Shown here: piece after piece, positions 52,748 to 62,291 of the stretch
Position numbering within the stretch: the first letter of the stretch is position 1
How the letters are laid out: each line of letters starts with the position of its first letter
Origin: Hyphomicrobiales bacterium
GTDB lineage: Bacteria; Pseudomonadota; Alphaproteobacteria; Rhizobiales; Rhizobiaceae
Direction of reading: 5' to 3'
Length of the DNA stretch: 64,000 bases
Assembly: GCA_900469615.1 (NCBI GenBank)
Contig: UBYA01000002.1
Coordinates: 124,001-188,000 of the forward strand
The notes under the pieces: generated by a model
What the model was told of the DNA's origin: nothing
What the model saw: the letters and a program-made list of their open reading frames with translations, nothing else
Database searches by the model: none
Translations under genes and position numbers: made by a program

Positions 52748-54202
52748 TCAATCGGGGGCGACGATCAGCGTCTCGTCGATTTCGACGCTGTCTTCCGGAA
52801 GGGCGCGCTGGCGGGCCAGTCGCAGGAGCGTGGCCGTCAGAAGGATCGCCATCAGCCCGAGTTCGACGGCGATGGCCGTAACCCCGGCCGCGAGGTAGAA
52901 TTCCGAATATTGCAGGACCTGCGCGAACACGGCGCCCAGAATCGCCGGCCCGAGGCCAAGCGAAACCTGCTGCATGGTCGCCAGCATGGCGCTGCCGGCG
53001 CCGGCATGTTCATGCGGCACGTCGGCAAGCCCGAGGCGGTAAAAGCAATTGACGATCAGCGCCTGGCCGAAGCCGATCAGGATGGTTGAGGGAATGAGGT
53101 TGATGACGCCCGGCTGCGGCCAGACCATCTTCAGCGTCACGATGAGCAGCACGAGTCCTGTCATCTGGATCAGGCAACCCGTCGCCAGCATGGCCTCGCG
53201 GCGAATGCCGGCAAGCCGGCGGGTGACGAAGACGGCGGAGATGAAATAGGAGCCGCCGAGCGCGATCAGGGCATTGCCCGATTGCAGCGGTGTCAGCCCG
53301 GCGCCCGCCTGCAGCGTCAGGGCCAGGATGAACATGAAGCCGCTCCAGCAGGTGAAAAACAGGATCGCGATCAGCCCGCCGAAACGCATGCTCGAAATTC
53401 GGGTCAGGGACGGCGGCAGGATCGGGAAGGCGCCGCGCATCTCCTTTATCCGCTCGATGCGCCAAAGGAGCGCCATCAGCGGCAGGATCGGCACGAAGCC
53501 GAGAAGGCATAGCCAGTTCCAATGCAGGGATGGACCGAGCGCCGTCGGCAGCAGCACGGAGAGCGTCAGCAGCGCCAGCGTCACCATGCCGGTCCAGTCC
53601 ACCGGGACTTTGCGATGGCCGCGCGTTTCCGGAACGTAGCGCCACATGCTCACAAGGATCAGCATGCAGATCGGCAGATTGATGAGGAAGATGCTGCGCC
53701 AGCCGGAGCCGGCGATATCGGCCGAGATCAGGAAGCCGCCAAGCACCTGGCCGACAATGAAGGCAATGCCGCCGATCGCGCCGTAAAGCGCTACGGCACG
53801 GGCATGGTCGCGCCCCGTCAGGCTGACGTGGATCGTCGCCAGCACTTGCGGCACCATCAGCGCGGCCGCAATTCCCTGCAACGCGCGGGCGACGATGAGG
53901 AAGGCCACGGATGTCGCCACGCCGCAAAGCAGCGAGGCAAGGCAGAACATCAGGACGGCCAGGCCAAACATGCGCCGGCGGCCGAAATTGTCTCCGAGAC
54001 GCGCGCCCATCGCCAGGCAGACGGCAAAGGCGACACCATAGGCGGCGACGAAAAGTTCGAGCTCGGTCTCGCCGGCGTGCAGCGAAACAGAGATGGCGGC
54101 AAGGCCGACATTGATGATGGAAAAATCCAGCTGCAGCAGCAATTGCCCGGCAAGCAGGATCATCAGGCCGGCTTGGCCAAGCCGGATTGGTGCGGGGGAC
54201 AT
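52748..54202 (-). CDS. MFS transporter, DHA2 (drug:H+ antiporter, 14-helix) type
   Basis: This 484-residue transporter has about 14 hydrophobic segments. It shows motif A (GARLGDNFGRRRMFG), the first-helix D in QLDFSIINVGLAAI that marks DHA2 proteins, and a motif-C-like helix (LYGAIGGIAFIVGQVLGGF). It probably exports a toxic compound in exchange for protons. It is divergent from an XRE regulator with paired direct repeats between, so it is likely repressed by that protein. Confidence 0.88.
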   Translation of the reverse strand: MSPAPIRLGQAGLMILLAGQLLLQLDFSIINVGLAAISVSLHAGETELELFVAAYGVAFAVCLAMGARLGDNFGRRRMFGLAVLMFCLASLLCGVATSVAFLIVARALQGIAAALMVPQVLATIHVSLTGRDHARAVALYGAIGGIAFIVGQVLGGFLISADIAGSGWRSIFLINLPICMLILVSMWRYVPETRGHRKVPVDWTGMVTLALLTLSVLLPTALGPSLHWNWLCLLGFVPILPLMALLWRIERIKEMRGAFPILPPSLTRISSMRFGGLIAILFFTCWSGFMFILALTLQAGAGLTPLQSGNALIALGGSYFISAVFVTRRLAGIRREAMLATGCLIQMTGLVLLIVTLKMVWPQPGVINLIPSTILIGFGQALIVNCFYRLGLADVPHEHAGAGSAMLATMQQVSLGLGPAILGAVFAQVLQYSEFYLAAGVTAIAVELGLMAILLTATLLRLARQRALPEDSVEIDETLIVAPD

Positions 54203-54254
54203 AAGGACCTCAGAGCATTTCCGAAACAGGTTTCATGCCCTTCTACACCTATGA

Positions 54255-54287
54255 TAGACTGGTACAAGATAACTGTTTAGACTGGTA
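54255..54287. promoter_or_regulatory. Paired direct repeats in the MFS/XRE divergent promoter
   Basis: TAGACTGGTA occurs at 54255-54264 and 54278-54287 (23 bp apart). The surrounding bases also match (ATAGACTGGTACAA versus TTAGACTGGTATAA). A probable operator pair for the divergent XRE-type regulator. Confidence 0.55.
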
Positions 54288-54314
54288 TAAAAAGTGATAG
54301 GCTGGAGAAGGGAC

Positions 54315-55190
54315 ATGCACGGCACGCTCGATATCGTCACCAACCACCTGCTGTCGCGGGCGCAGGAGCTCGGTGAGATGCTGCGCCGGCGGCGGGAAGC
54401 GCTCGATCCCGCGCGGCTCGGTCTTGGCCGCGCCGGTCGCGTTCGTACACCGGGATTGCGTCGGGAAGAAGTGGCGGCGCGCGCCGATATCGGCATCACC
54501 TGGTACACGAAGCTCGAACAGGGCCGGTCCATCCGCGTCTCGCCGCGTGTGCTTCTCTCGGTCGCGCAAGCTCTCGAATTCAACGAGGTGGAGACGGAGC
54601 ACCTGTTCAAGCTGGCCGGCCTGCCGGCCCCGCCGCGGCTCGAAAGTCCGCGGGTCTGCGAGCCGCTCGCCACGGCAAGCCAGCACATTCTCGACCAGCT
54701 CTGTCCTTATCCCGCCCTTATCCAGACGAAGCGCTACAACATACGCGGCTTCAACGAATCCTACCGCCGCCTCGTCGGCGTCGATCTCCATGCGGTTCCG
54801 CTCGAGGATCGGAACTGCATCTACCTGTCCCTCGTCAATCCCGCCTGGCGCGCGAGTCAGGCCGACCCCGACGAAATGCTGGCCAATATGGCCGCTTTGT
54901 TTCGCGCCTCCATGGCGGAGCATCTCGACGATCCGGCCTGGGAGCGGCAGTTGGAACGCTATATGAGCGCTTCGGATCAATTCCGCATCGTATGGGACCG
55001 CTACCAGCTCAAAGGCATCGAAAATGCCGTAAAGCGGTTTCGTCTGGCTGACGACACGATCCTCGCGCTGCAATCCAACAATTGGTGGGCGAGCCCGAGC
55101 AATGACGACCGGATGATCGTCTACACGCCGATCGACGAAGCGGGTGCCGAAAGACTGAAGACCATGATGAAGCGCAAGCGCAACTGTTGA
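54315..55190 (+). CDS. XRE-type helix-turn-helix regulator with MmyB-like ligand domain
   Basis: This 291-residue regulator has an N-terminal HTH_31/XRE domain (ELGEMLRRRREALDPARLGL, RTPGLRREEVAARADIGITW, YTKLEQGRSIRVSPRVLLSV; residues ~18-95). The C-terminal domain (~105-285) is of the MmyB type (GFNESYRRLVG, NWWASPSNDDRMIVYTP), thought to bind a ligand such as a fatty acid. ATG 54315 follows GAGAAGG. It is divergent from the MFS exporter and probably represses it. The stop codon is in a 2x18-bp tandem duplication of AGCGCAACTGTTGAA. Confidence 0.88.
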   Translation: MHGTLDIVTNHLLSRAQELGEMLRRRREALDPARLGLGRAGRVRTPGLRREEVAARADIGITWYTKLEQGRSIRVSPRVLLSVAQALEFNEVETEHLFKLAGLPAPPRLESPRVCEPLATASQHILDQLCPYPALIQTKRYNIRGFNESYRRLVGVDLHAVPLEDRNCIYLSLVNPAWRASQADPDEMLANMAALFRASMAEHLDDPAWERQLERYMSASDQFRIVWDRYQLKGIENAVKRFRLADDTILALQSNNWWASPSNDDRMIVYTPIDEAGAERLKTMMKRKRNC

Positions 55191-55379
55191 AGCGAGCGCA
55201 ACTGTTGAAAGACGGGGCGCCGGGCTTTATGGGCGATCAATGTCCCGAAGAACGGCCGGTCTCCGCTAGCCCGCTGCCGTGCCAGCCTCTTCGTTCGATG
55301 AAGCGCTGAAGGCGTTGGAGATCGGCTATGGCACGCCGCAACCGGCGGCATCGGCTTTTGTGGTATGAGTGGGCGCGGC

Positions 55380-56003
55380 TTACCTCTGCCTGGTGCGGAC
55401 CCGGCGGGCGGCGCGTCGCCGACGCGTTTCTTCCAGCGCGCGTTGAAAGTTCGTATCTGTCTGCGCGTGATGCGCGAGATCGTCGAGAAATTCGGTGACA
55501 TCCTGAATGCTTTCGACGACCACGTATCGCAGACCGGCTCCGGCATCGACGGAATCATGGCCGATATTGACGCCGAACCCTCCCGCCACCTTGCGGAACC
55601 ATGCCGACCGCCAGCTGTCGAATCCCGCAGGGTCCGCGTGGAATTCGACGAGCAGCGCCTTTTGCCGCTCGATCCGGACAAGGAAGGCCGCAACGGCATC
55701 GGTGCCTTTGGCGCTCGGCTTTTCGGCCATTTTCTCCGACCATTTCCGGATAAACCGGGAGGTGGATGGCGCGGCGGCGGCGTCTTCGTCGCAAACGGCT
55801 ACGGTTGCTGCCGGCAAGTCCGGTGCCGTCGCATCCTGCTGCGATGCTGGCGAACCGATCGACGTCTCCTGCTCCTCCGCCAAATTCTGCTGCAGTTCAA
55901 TGGCGAGGTTGCCCCAGATCGATTTCGGCTGTTCGAGCGGTTTGGTTCTCTTCCGGCGGGAGGATTTGAATTCGACGATGAAGGGCTTGGGCTGCTTGGG
56001 CAT
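55380..56003 (-). CDS. Conserved hypothetical protein, rhizobial-type
   Basis: This 207-residue protein is not assigned to a family. The N-terminus (MPKQPKPFIVEFKSSRRKR) and the motif KSIWGNL (residues ~27-33) resemble small rhizobial orphan proteins. A Ser/Ala-rich linker leads to a C-terminal helical part (FIRKWSEKMAE, AFLVRIERQKALLVEF, DSWRSAWFRKVAGGFGVNIG) ending in an Arg-rich tail (ETRRRRAARRVRTRQR). Basic ends suggest nucleic-acid contact, but this is speculation. Composition and codon use are similar to neighbours. It stands alone, with gene-poor DNA on both sides. Confidence 0.6.
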   Translation of the reverse strand: MPKQPKPFIVEFKSSRRKRTKPLEQPKSIWGNLAIELQQNLAEEQETSIGSPASQQDATAPDLPAATVAVCDEDAAAAPSTSRFIRKWSEKMAEKPSAKGTDAVAAFLVRIERQKALLVEFHADPAGFDSWRSAWFRKVAGGFGVNIGHDSVDAGAGLRYVVVESIQDVTEFLDDLAHHAQTDTNFQRALEETRRRRAARRVRTRQR

Positions 56004-56577
56004 GGCTTCCGGACGTGATGTCGACGATGGGGGCTGCGGGGCTTGCGGATGCTCAACTTGAGGATGCCCGGGTGATGTTGACGCCCGAGATCGCGATAGA
56101 CTGATTGCTTCCGGTCAATACAGGGCAACGCCTACACGAAACGGCTCGGTCGAGCAATGCCAAGGTTCCATCCAAATTGAGCCATGCAGACGGCGCCGCG
56201 CGCGGTTTGGATCGCCTTCCAAGCCGCGCGATGCCGCCGTCGGTCATTCCTCCGTCGATGCATATCCTTCCGGCAACGCCGGTGGACATGACGCCCTCGT
56301 GGAGGGCACAGTCGGCCGCAAGCGGGATCGAGTTGCGAGATGGAGTTTTCCGCTCCGGTTACGCCGGCCGCTTCCGAATTGCCGAAGACATGCCTGCCTG
56401 AAATCATCCGAAGCGATGGTTCCCTGACGGCATCTGCTCCTCACCGTCCGGGTTGACGGCGGCGGTGCCCTTGTAAACGCGTGCGGATCGGCATCGACCG
56501 CAGCAAAGGTAAACTTGACTTGAGTTCCCCGAACAATAGTATCGGGAAACAAGCAGTCGAGACAAGGAGGCCAATCT
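56004..56577. other. Gene-poor stretch upstream of fdoG
   Basis: 574 bp. Short open frames (e.g. 56105-56401 + and 56053-56289 -) lack ribosome sites and recognisable content, so I do not call them. The last ~70 bp hold the fdoG promoter candidate. Confidence 0.55.
56514..56541 (+). promoter_or_regulatory. fdoG: Promoter candidate for the fdo operon
   Basis: TTGACT (56514-56519) and TAGTAT (56536-56541) are separated by 16 bp, a fair housekeeping -35/-10 pair. It lies 37 bp before ATG 56578. TTCCCCGA ... TCGGGAA overlaps the spacer as an imperfect inverted repeat and could be an operator. AAGGAGG precedes the start codon. Confidence 0.5.
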
Positions 56578-59500
56578 ATGAATGTGGATCTCTCTCGGCG
56601 CAGCTTTCTGAAGCTGACCGGAGCAGGGATTGCGGCTACATCGCTCGGTGCGATGGGGTTTGGCGAGGCTGAAGCGGCGGAGGCCGCGCATGTGCGGCCC
56701 TTCAAGCTGACGATGACCACCGAGACGCGCAACACCTGTCCCTACTGTTCTGTCGCCTGCGGCATCATCATCTATTCCAAGGGTGACATCCGCAAGGGTG
56801 AGGCGGCGGACATCATCCATATCGAGGGTGATGTCGATCATCCGACCAATCGCGGTACTCTCTGTCCCAAGGGCGCGGCCCTGAAGGATTTCGTAAAGTC
56901 GCCTTCGCGTCTCAAATATCCGATGCAGCGCAAGCCCGGTTCGGACAAGTTCGAGCGGATTTCGTGGAACGATGCGTTTGACCGCATCGCGCGGTTGATG
57001 AAGGATGACCGCGACGCCAACCTGATCACCCACAATCAGAGCGGCGTTCCGGTCAACCGCTGGACGACGGTCGGGATGCTCGCCGCATCGGCCACCACCA
57101 ACGAGACGGCCTGGGCGACCTTCAAATTCGCCAAGGGATTGGGAATAGTCGGTTTCGATAATCAGGCACGCGTCTGACACGGCCCTACGGTGTCCAGTTT
57201 GGGCCCAACATTTGGCCGTGGCGCGATGACGAACGCCTGGACCGACATCAAGAATACCGACCTCGTCGTCGTCATGGGCGGCAATGCGGCGGAAGCGCAT
57301 CCCTGCGGCTTCAAATGGGTGACGGAGGCGAAGGCGCATCGCGGCGCCAAGCTGATCGTCGTCGATCCGCGCTATACCCGCACGGCATCGGTGTCGGATT
57401 ACTATGCCCCCATTCGCCAGGGCACGGATATCGCCTTCCTGAACGGCGTGATGAAATACTGCATCGACAACGACAAGGTGCAGTGGGAATACATGAAGGC
57501 GTTCACCAACGCCTCCTACATCGTCAAGGACGGCTTCGGCTATCAGGACGGCCTGTTTACCGGCTACGATCCCGAGAAGAGGGACTATGACAAGTCCAGC
57601 TGGGAATATGTTCTCGGAGAAGACGGCTTCGTCACCGCCGATCCGACGCTTGCGCATCCCCGATGCGTGTGGAACCTGCTGAAGGATCATCTGGCGCCCT
57701 ATACGCCCGAAATGGTGGAGCGCATCTGCGGCACGCCGAAGGACAAGTTCCTGAAGGTCTGCGAGATGATCGCCGAATGCTCGTCGCCGACCAAGACGAT
57801 GACCTCGATGTATGCGCTCGGCTGGACGCAACATTCCAGCGGCTCGCAGAATATCCGAGCCATGGCCATGCTGCAGCTGATCCTCGGCAATATCGGCGTA
57901 CGCGGCGGCGGCATGAATGCGCTTCGCGGCCATTCCAACATTCAGGGCCTGACGGATCTCGGCTTGATGTCGCATCTTTTGACCGGTTATCTCACCATGC
58001 CGACCGAAAAGGATGTGGACTTCACGACCTATATGTCGACCCGGCAGTTCAAGCCGTTGCGGCCGGGGCAGACGAGCTACTGGCAGAACTACAGGAAATT
58101 CATGGTCTCCTTCCAGAAGGCCATGTGGGGCGACAATGCCCGCGCCGACAACGACTGGGCCTTCAATTACATCTCCAAGCTCGACGTGCCGTCCTACGAC
58201 GTGCTGCGTATGTTCGAGCTGATGTATGACGGCAAGGTCAACGGCTATATCTGCCAGGGCTTCAATCCGATCCTTGCCTTCCCCAACCGTGAGAAGAACA
58301 CCAAGGCGCTGGCAAAGCTGAAATGGCTGGTCACCATGGACCCGCTGGAGACCGAAACGGCGCGCTTCTGGGAAAATCACGGCGATTTCAACCCGGTCGA
58401 CACGGCATCCATCCAGACGGAAGTGATCCAGCTTCCGACGACGTGCTTTGCCGAAGAGGAGGGTTCGCTCACCAATTCCGGCCGCTGGCTGCAATGGCAC
58501 TGGGCCGGCGGAACGCCGCCCGGCGAGGCGCAGCACGATACCTACATCATCGCGCAGATATTCCTGCGCATCAGGGAACTCTATCGGAAGGAGGGCGGTC
58601 CCTTCCCTGATCCGATCGTCAATCTGTCCTGGGATTATGCGGACCCGAACGAGCCGACGCCGGAGGAACTGGCGAAGGAAATCAACGGCCGCGCTCTGAC
58701 CGATGTCAAGGACCCCACGGACCCGTCGAAGGTTCTGGTCCCGGCGGGCAAGCAGGTATTGAATTTCTCGCAGCTTCAGGACGACGGCTCGACGATGTGC
58801 GGCTGCTGGATCTACTCCGGCAACTTCAACGAGCAGGGCAACAACATGGCCCGGCGCGACAACCACGATCCCGACGAAACGGGTGCCTATCTCGGCTGGA
58901 CGTTCGCCTGGCCGATCAATCGCCGCACGCTTTACAATCGGGCCTCTGCGGATCTTGAAGGCAAGGCCTGGGATCCGACGCGCAAGATCATCGAATGGGA
59001 TGGTGCGAAGTGGGCGGGCTATGACGTGCCGGACATCGCCCCGACGGCAAAGCCCGGCGATGTCGGACCCTTCATCATGAACCAGGAGGGAACCGCGCGT
59101 CTCTTCGCGCGCGCGATGATGCGCGACGGACCGTTCCCGGCCCATATGGAGCCGTTCGAATCGCCAGTGCCCAATGTCTTCAATCCGAAGATGCGCGGCA
59201 ATCCGGTCGCCCGCATCTTCGAGACTGATATAGCGCAGCTCGGTACATCGGAGGAGTTCCCCTATGCCGGCACGTCCTACCGTCTGACGGAGCACTTCCA
59301 TTTCTGGACGAAGCACAACCGGGTGAATTCCGCCCTGCAGCCGGAATTCTTCGTCGAGATATCGGAGGAGCTCGCCAGGGAAAAGAATATCGCCAACGGC
59401 AGCTGGGTCCGGGTATGGTCGAAGCGCGGCTCGGTCAAGGCGAAGGCGCTGGTGACGAAGCGCATCAGGCCGCTCATCTGCGACGGCAAGCCCGTGCATG

Positions 59501-59673
59501 TCGTCGGTGTTCCGTTGCACTGGGGCTTCACAGGGTCGGCAAGGAAGGGGTTCGGTCCCAATTCGCTCGCGGTTTTCGTCGGCGATGCCAATATCGAGAC
59601 GCCGGAATCCAAGGCATTCCTTTGCAATATCGAGCCGACCACGGCGCCTAAAGACAAGGAAGGTCTGGCATGA
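56578..59673 (+). CDS. fdoG: Formate dehydrogenase-O/N type alpha subunit, selenocysteine-containing
   Basis: This is a 1031-residue molybdo/tungsto-enzyme when the TGA at 57175-57177 is read as selenocysteine (residue 200). The frame continues without shift on both sides, and the junction NQARV-U-HGPTV equals that of E. coli FdoG/FdnG. A Tat signal is present (SRRSFLK, residues 6-12). A [4Fe-4S] site is formed by C54, C57, C61 and C96 (CPYCSVACG ... LCPKGA). AGGAGG precedes ATG 56578. The enzyme oxidises formate in the periplasm and passes electrons to FdoH and FdoI. The gene overlaps fdoH by 4 bp. Standard gene callers would split it at the TGA into a 199-residue and an 827-residue piece. 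Confidence 0.95.
57175..57220 (+). promoter_or_regulatory. fdoG: Selenocysteine UGA and candidate bacterial SECIS hairpin
   Basis: The UGA codon (57175-57177) is followed at once by CACGGCC, whose exact complement GGCCGTG lies at 57214-57220, giving a 7-bp outer stem. Inside, TGTCC and GGGCCCA can form a short upper stem around AGTTT, similar in place to the SelB-binding hairpins of E. coli fdhF and fdoG. SelB itself is outside the window. Confidence 0.8.
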
Positions 59674-60641
59674 TGGACAGTCCGCGTACAGCCGTCAGCA
59701 ATCCTCCGGTCCAGCCTATGGAAAGCAACCTGACCGAGCGGGACCTCATTCGCCGCTCGGCCAGCAGCGAACTGCCGCCGCCGGAGCGGCAGCTCACGCA
59801 GGTCGCAAAGCTCATCGACGTCTCGAAATGCATCGGCTGCAAGGCGTGTCAGTCCGCCTGCATCGAGTGGAACGACACGCATCCCGATATCGAGGAGAAT
59901 GTCGGGGTCTATACGAACCCCCACGATCTCACCGAGAACATGTTCACGCTGATGCGGTTCACGGAATGGGTCAACCCGGAGACGGACAATCTCGAATGGC
60001 TGATCCGCAAGGACGGCTGCATGCATTGCGCCGATCCGGGCTGCCTGAAAGCCTGTCCGTCGCCCGGAGCGATCGTGCAGTATTCCAACGGCATCGTCGA
60101 TTTCATCCACGAGAACTGCATTGGCTGCGGCTATTGCGTGAAGGGTTGCCCGTTCAACATCCCGCGGATTTCGAAGGCGGATCATCGCGCCTATAAATGC
60201 ACGCTCTGTTCCGACCGTGTCGCCGTGGGACAGGGACCCGCCTGCGCCAAGGCCTGCCCGACACAGGCCATCGTCTTCGGCACCAAGGACGACATGAAAA
60301 AGCATGCGGACGAGCGGATCGCCGATCTGAAGTCGCGCGGTTATGCCAATGCCGGGCTCTACGATCCTCCGGGCGTCGGCGGCACGCATGTCATGTATGT
60401 GCTGCATCACAACGACAAGCCGCATATCTATGCCGGATTGCCCGACGATCCGAAGATCTCCGGCATCGTGCAGGCATGGAAGGGCGTGACGAAATATGCG
60501 GGCCTTGCCGCTATGGGTCTTGCCGCCGCCGGAGTCATCCTGCACGGAATCTTCGGCAAGCCCAGCCGCGTTCACCCGGAGGACGAGGAAAACGCCGAGA
60601 AATTCGTTGAGAGCGCGCAAAGCAGCAGGGAGGACACTTGA
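59670..60641 (+). CDS. fdoH: Formate dehydrogenase beta subunit (iron-sulfur)
   Basis: This 323-residue electron-transfer subunit has four ferredoxin-type cysteine groups: [35 protein letters not shown] and CTLCSDR...CAKAC, i.e. four [4Fe-4S] clusters. A single hydrophobic helix near the C-terminus ([20 protein letters not shown]) anchors it to FdoI. It has no own signal and is probably exported with FdoG through Tat. It overlaps fdoG by 4 bp (ATGA) and its stop overlaps the fdoI start (TGATG). Confidence 0.95.
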   Translation: MMDSPRTAVSNPPVQPMESNLTERDLIRRSASSELPPPERQLTQVAKLIDVSKCIGCKACQSACIEWNDTHPDIEENVGVYTNPHDLTENMFTLMRFTEWVNPETDNLEWLIRKDGCMHCADPGCLKACPSPGAIVQYSNGIVDFIHENCIGCGYCVKGCPFNIPRISKADHRAYKCTLCSDRVAVGQGPACAKACPTQAIVFGTKDDMKKHADERIADLKSRGYANAGLYDPPGVGGTHVMYVLHHNDKPHIYAGLPDDPKISGIVQAWKGVTKYAGLAAMGLAAAGVILHGIFGKPSRVHPEDEENAEKFVESAQSSREDT

Positions 60642-61327
60642 TGCCGAAGTCGAGCGACGTCCAGTCCGGAGATGCGATCCGCCGCGGCCCGCCGGTGACG
60701 GTGGTTCGTTACAGTCCGCTCAAGAGGGTCAACCACTGGATTACGGCGGGGTGCCTGATCCTGCTCCTGCTGTCGGGCCTCGCCATGTTCCATCCGTCGC
60801 TCTTCTTTCTGACCGGCCTCTTCGGCGGCGGCCAGAATACAAGGATGCTGCATCCCTGGATCGGCGTGGTGCTCTTTGTGAGCTTCTTCATCTTTTTCGT
60901 GCAGATCTGGCGTGCCAACCTGCCCAATCGCGTCGATGTGCAATGGGTCGCCCGGATCAACGAGGTGGTCGCCGGCCACGAGGAAAAGCTGCCTGAAATA
61001 GGCAAGTACAATGCCGGGCAGAAGTTCATTTTCTGGGGCATGGCATTCTTCATCGTTGTGCTGATTGCGACCGGGATCGTCATATGGGACCAGTATTTCG
61101 GAGAATCGTCCCCGATCGAACTGCGGCGCATCGCCATTCTCGTCCATTCGATCTCGGCGGTTTTGATCATCCTGCTCTTCATTCTGCACGTCTATGCCGC
61201 GATCTGGACTCGCGGGACTCTCCGCGCCATGACGAAGGGCACGGTGACGGGCGGCTGGGCCTGGCGTCACCATCGCAAGTGGCTCCGGGAATTGGCTGGA
61301 CGCGGAAGAATTGATCCTGCAGAATAG
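60641..61327 (+). CDS. fdoI: Formate dehydrogenase gamma subunit (cytochrome b556)
   Basis: This 228-residue membrane protein has four hydrophobic segments and the histidines expected for two b hemes: H in KRVNHWITAG, H in MLHPWIGVV, and the pair in VHSISAVLIILLFILHVYAA. It takes electrons from FdoH to quinone. ATG 60641 follows GGGAGGA. It is last of the three structural genes. Confidence 0.93.
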   Translation: MPKSSDVQSGDAIRRGPPVTVVRYSPLKRVNHWITAGCLILLLLSGLAMFHPSLFFLTGLFGGGQNTRMLHPWIGVVLFVSFFIFFVQIWRANLPNRVDVQWVARINEVVAGHEEKLPEIGKYNAGQKFIFWGMAFFIVVLIATGIVIWDQYFGESSPIELRRIAILVHSISAVLIILLFILHVYAAIWTRGTLRAMTKGTVTGGWAWRHHRKWLRELAGRGRIDPAE

Positions 61328-61366
61328 TCTAAAATGACCTGTGGCCGGTCGGCCCAGCGAGGTGAA

Positions 61367-62287
61367 ATGTCGATATCTTCGATCCAGCCCGATCCTTCAG
61401 CGGTCGGTGGTATCAGCAAAGCGCCATTTGCCTTGATGCCGAATCCGCAGCGCCTTTTCGGCGAGCGTGCAGCACGTTTCGAGGCGCTGGCGGAAGGCAG
61501 TCATCTCGGTCCCTATCTCAGATTCCTGTCCGGACTGGCTCGGATACAGAATGAGCTGGCGAGTGCCTTGCCGCCTGTGGAACCGATCGCAGCCGACCAT
61601 GCCAAACGGTCGCGCGCCAATGCGATGCCGCCGATCGATCGCTCCGCATTGGCCTCGTCCGGCGATTGTCTTGCGACGCTTCGAGCGCTTCTTGCCCGCG
61701 CGGAGAGCTTGGAAAAGCCGGCCGTGGCGGCCGAAGCGCTTGCACAAGTCGTCGCGGCGGATGACGAGACGCTTGCCTGGATGATCGGCAATATCGCCGC
61801 CGACACGCTCCCGCTCGAAAGCCTCGCCCATCATCTCTACGTCGCCGCCGCCGTGCAGGTTCATGCGGCCCGATTGGCCGCCAGCCTCGACGGCGGCCGG
61901 CTCGTACCGATAGGGACCGGCGTGTGTCCCGCCTGCGGGGGCCGGCCGGTCGCATCCGTCGTAGTCGGTTTTCAGGGGGCGGAAGGCGCCCGTTATGCCT
62001 GCTGTTCCACCTGTGCGACGATGTGGAACGAGGTTCGCGTCAAATGCCTTGCCTGCGGCTCCACCAAGGGCGTCGGCTATCGGGCGGTAGAGACAGGCGG
62101 GGAGGAGGCAACGATCAAGGCCGAGATCTGCGATGCCTGCACCGGCTGGGTCAAGATCCTCTATCAAAACAGGAATCCCTCGATCGTGGTTGCGGCGGAC
62201 GATGTCGCCAGCCTCGGGCTCGACCTGTTGATGAAGGAGACAGAATACAAAAGAGCGGGCTTCAATCCGTTCCTGGCAGGTTATTGA
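61367..62287 (+). CDS. fdhE: Formate dehydrogenase accessory protein FdhE
   Basis: This 306-residue cytosolic protein is required for assembly of respiratory formate dehydrogenases. It has four C-x2-C pairs: CPACGG, CSTC (in CCSTCATMWN), CLACGS and CDAC (in ICDACTGWVK), which form the iron-binding rubredoxin-like part of FdhE. ATG 61367 follows GAGGTGA; an upstream in-frame ATG at 61334 lacks such a site. It lies between fdoI and selA in the same operon. Confidence 0.92.
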   Translation: MSISSIQPDPSAVGGISKAPFALMPNPQRLFGERAARFEALAEGSHLGPYLRFLSGLARIQNELASALPPVEPIAADHAKRSRANAMPPIDRSALASSGDCLATLRALLARAESLEKPAVAAEALAQVVAADDETLAWMIGNIAADTLPLESLAHHLYVAAAVQVHAARLAASLDGGRLVPIGTGVCPACGGRPVASVVVGFQGAEGARYACCSTCATMWNEVRVKCLACGSTKGVGYRAVETGGEEATIKAEICDACTGWVKILYQNRNPSIVVAADDVASLGLDLLMKETEYKRAGFNPFLAGY

Positions 62288-62291
62288 TCCG

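Noticed and set aside
54210-54236. Possible fifth copy of the mosaic repeat (AGAGCATTTCCG...)
   Set aside because: Only about 12 bases match one module, which is too short to claim.
55177-55209. Tandem repeat AGCGCAACTGTTGAA (2 x 18 bp) at the end of the XRE gene
   Set aside because: Only two copies spanning a stop codon; a simple slippage duplication explains it.
57175-57177. fdoG as a pseudogene or two separate genes because of a stop codon
   Set aside because: The codon lies exactly at the selenocysteine position, the frame is intact on both sides, and selA is in the same operon.
56404-59520. A 1038-codon open frame on the minus strand opposite fdoG
   Set aside because: GC-rich codon usage on the plus strand leaves the antisense frame open. 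Its translation has no recognisable domain, and the plus-strand product is unmistakable.
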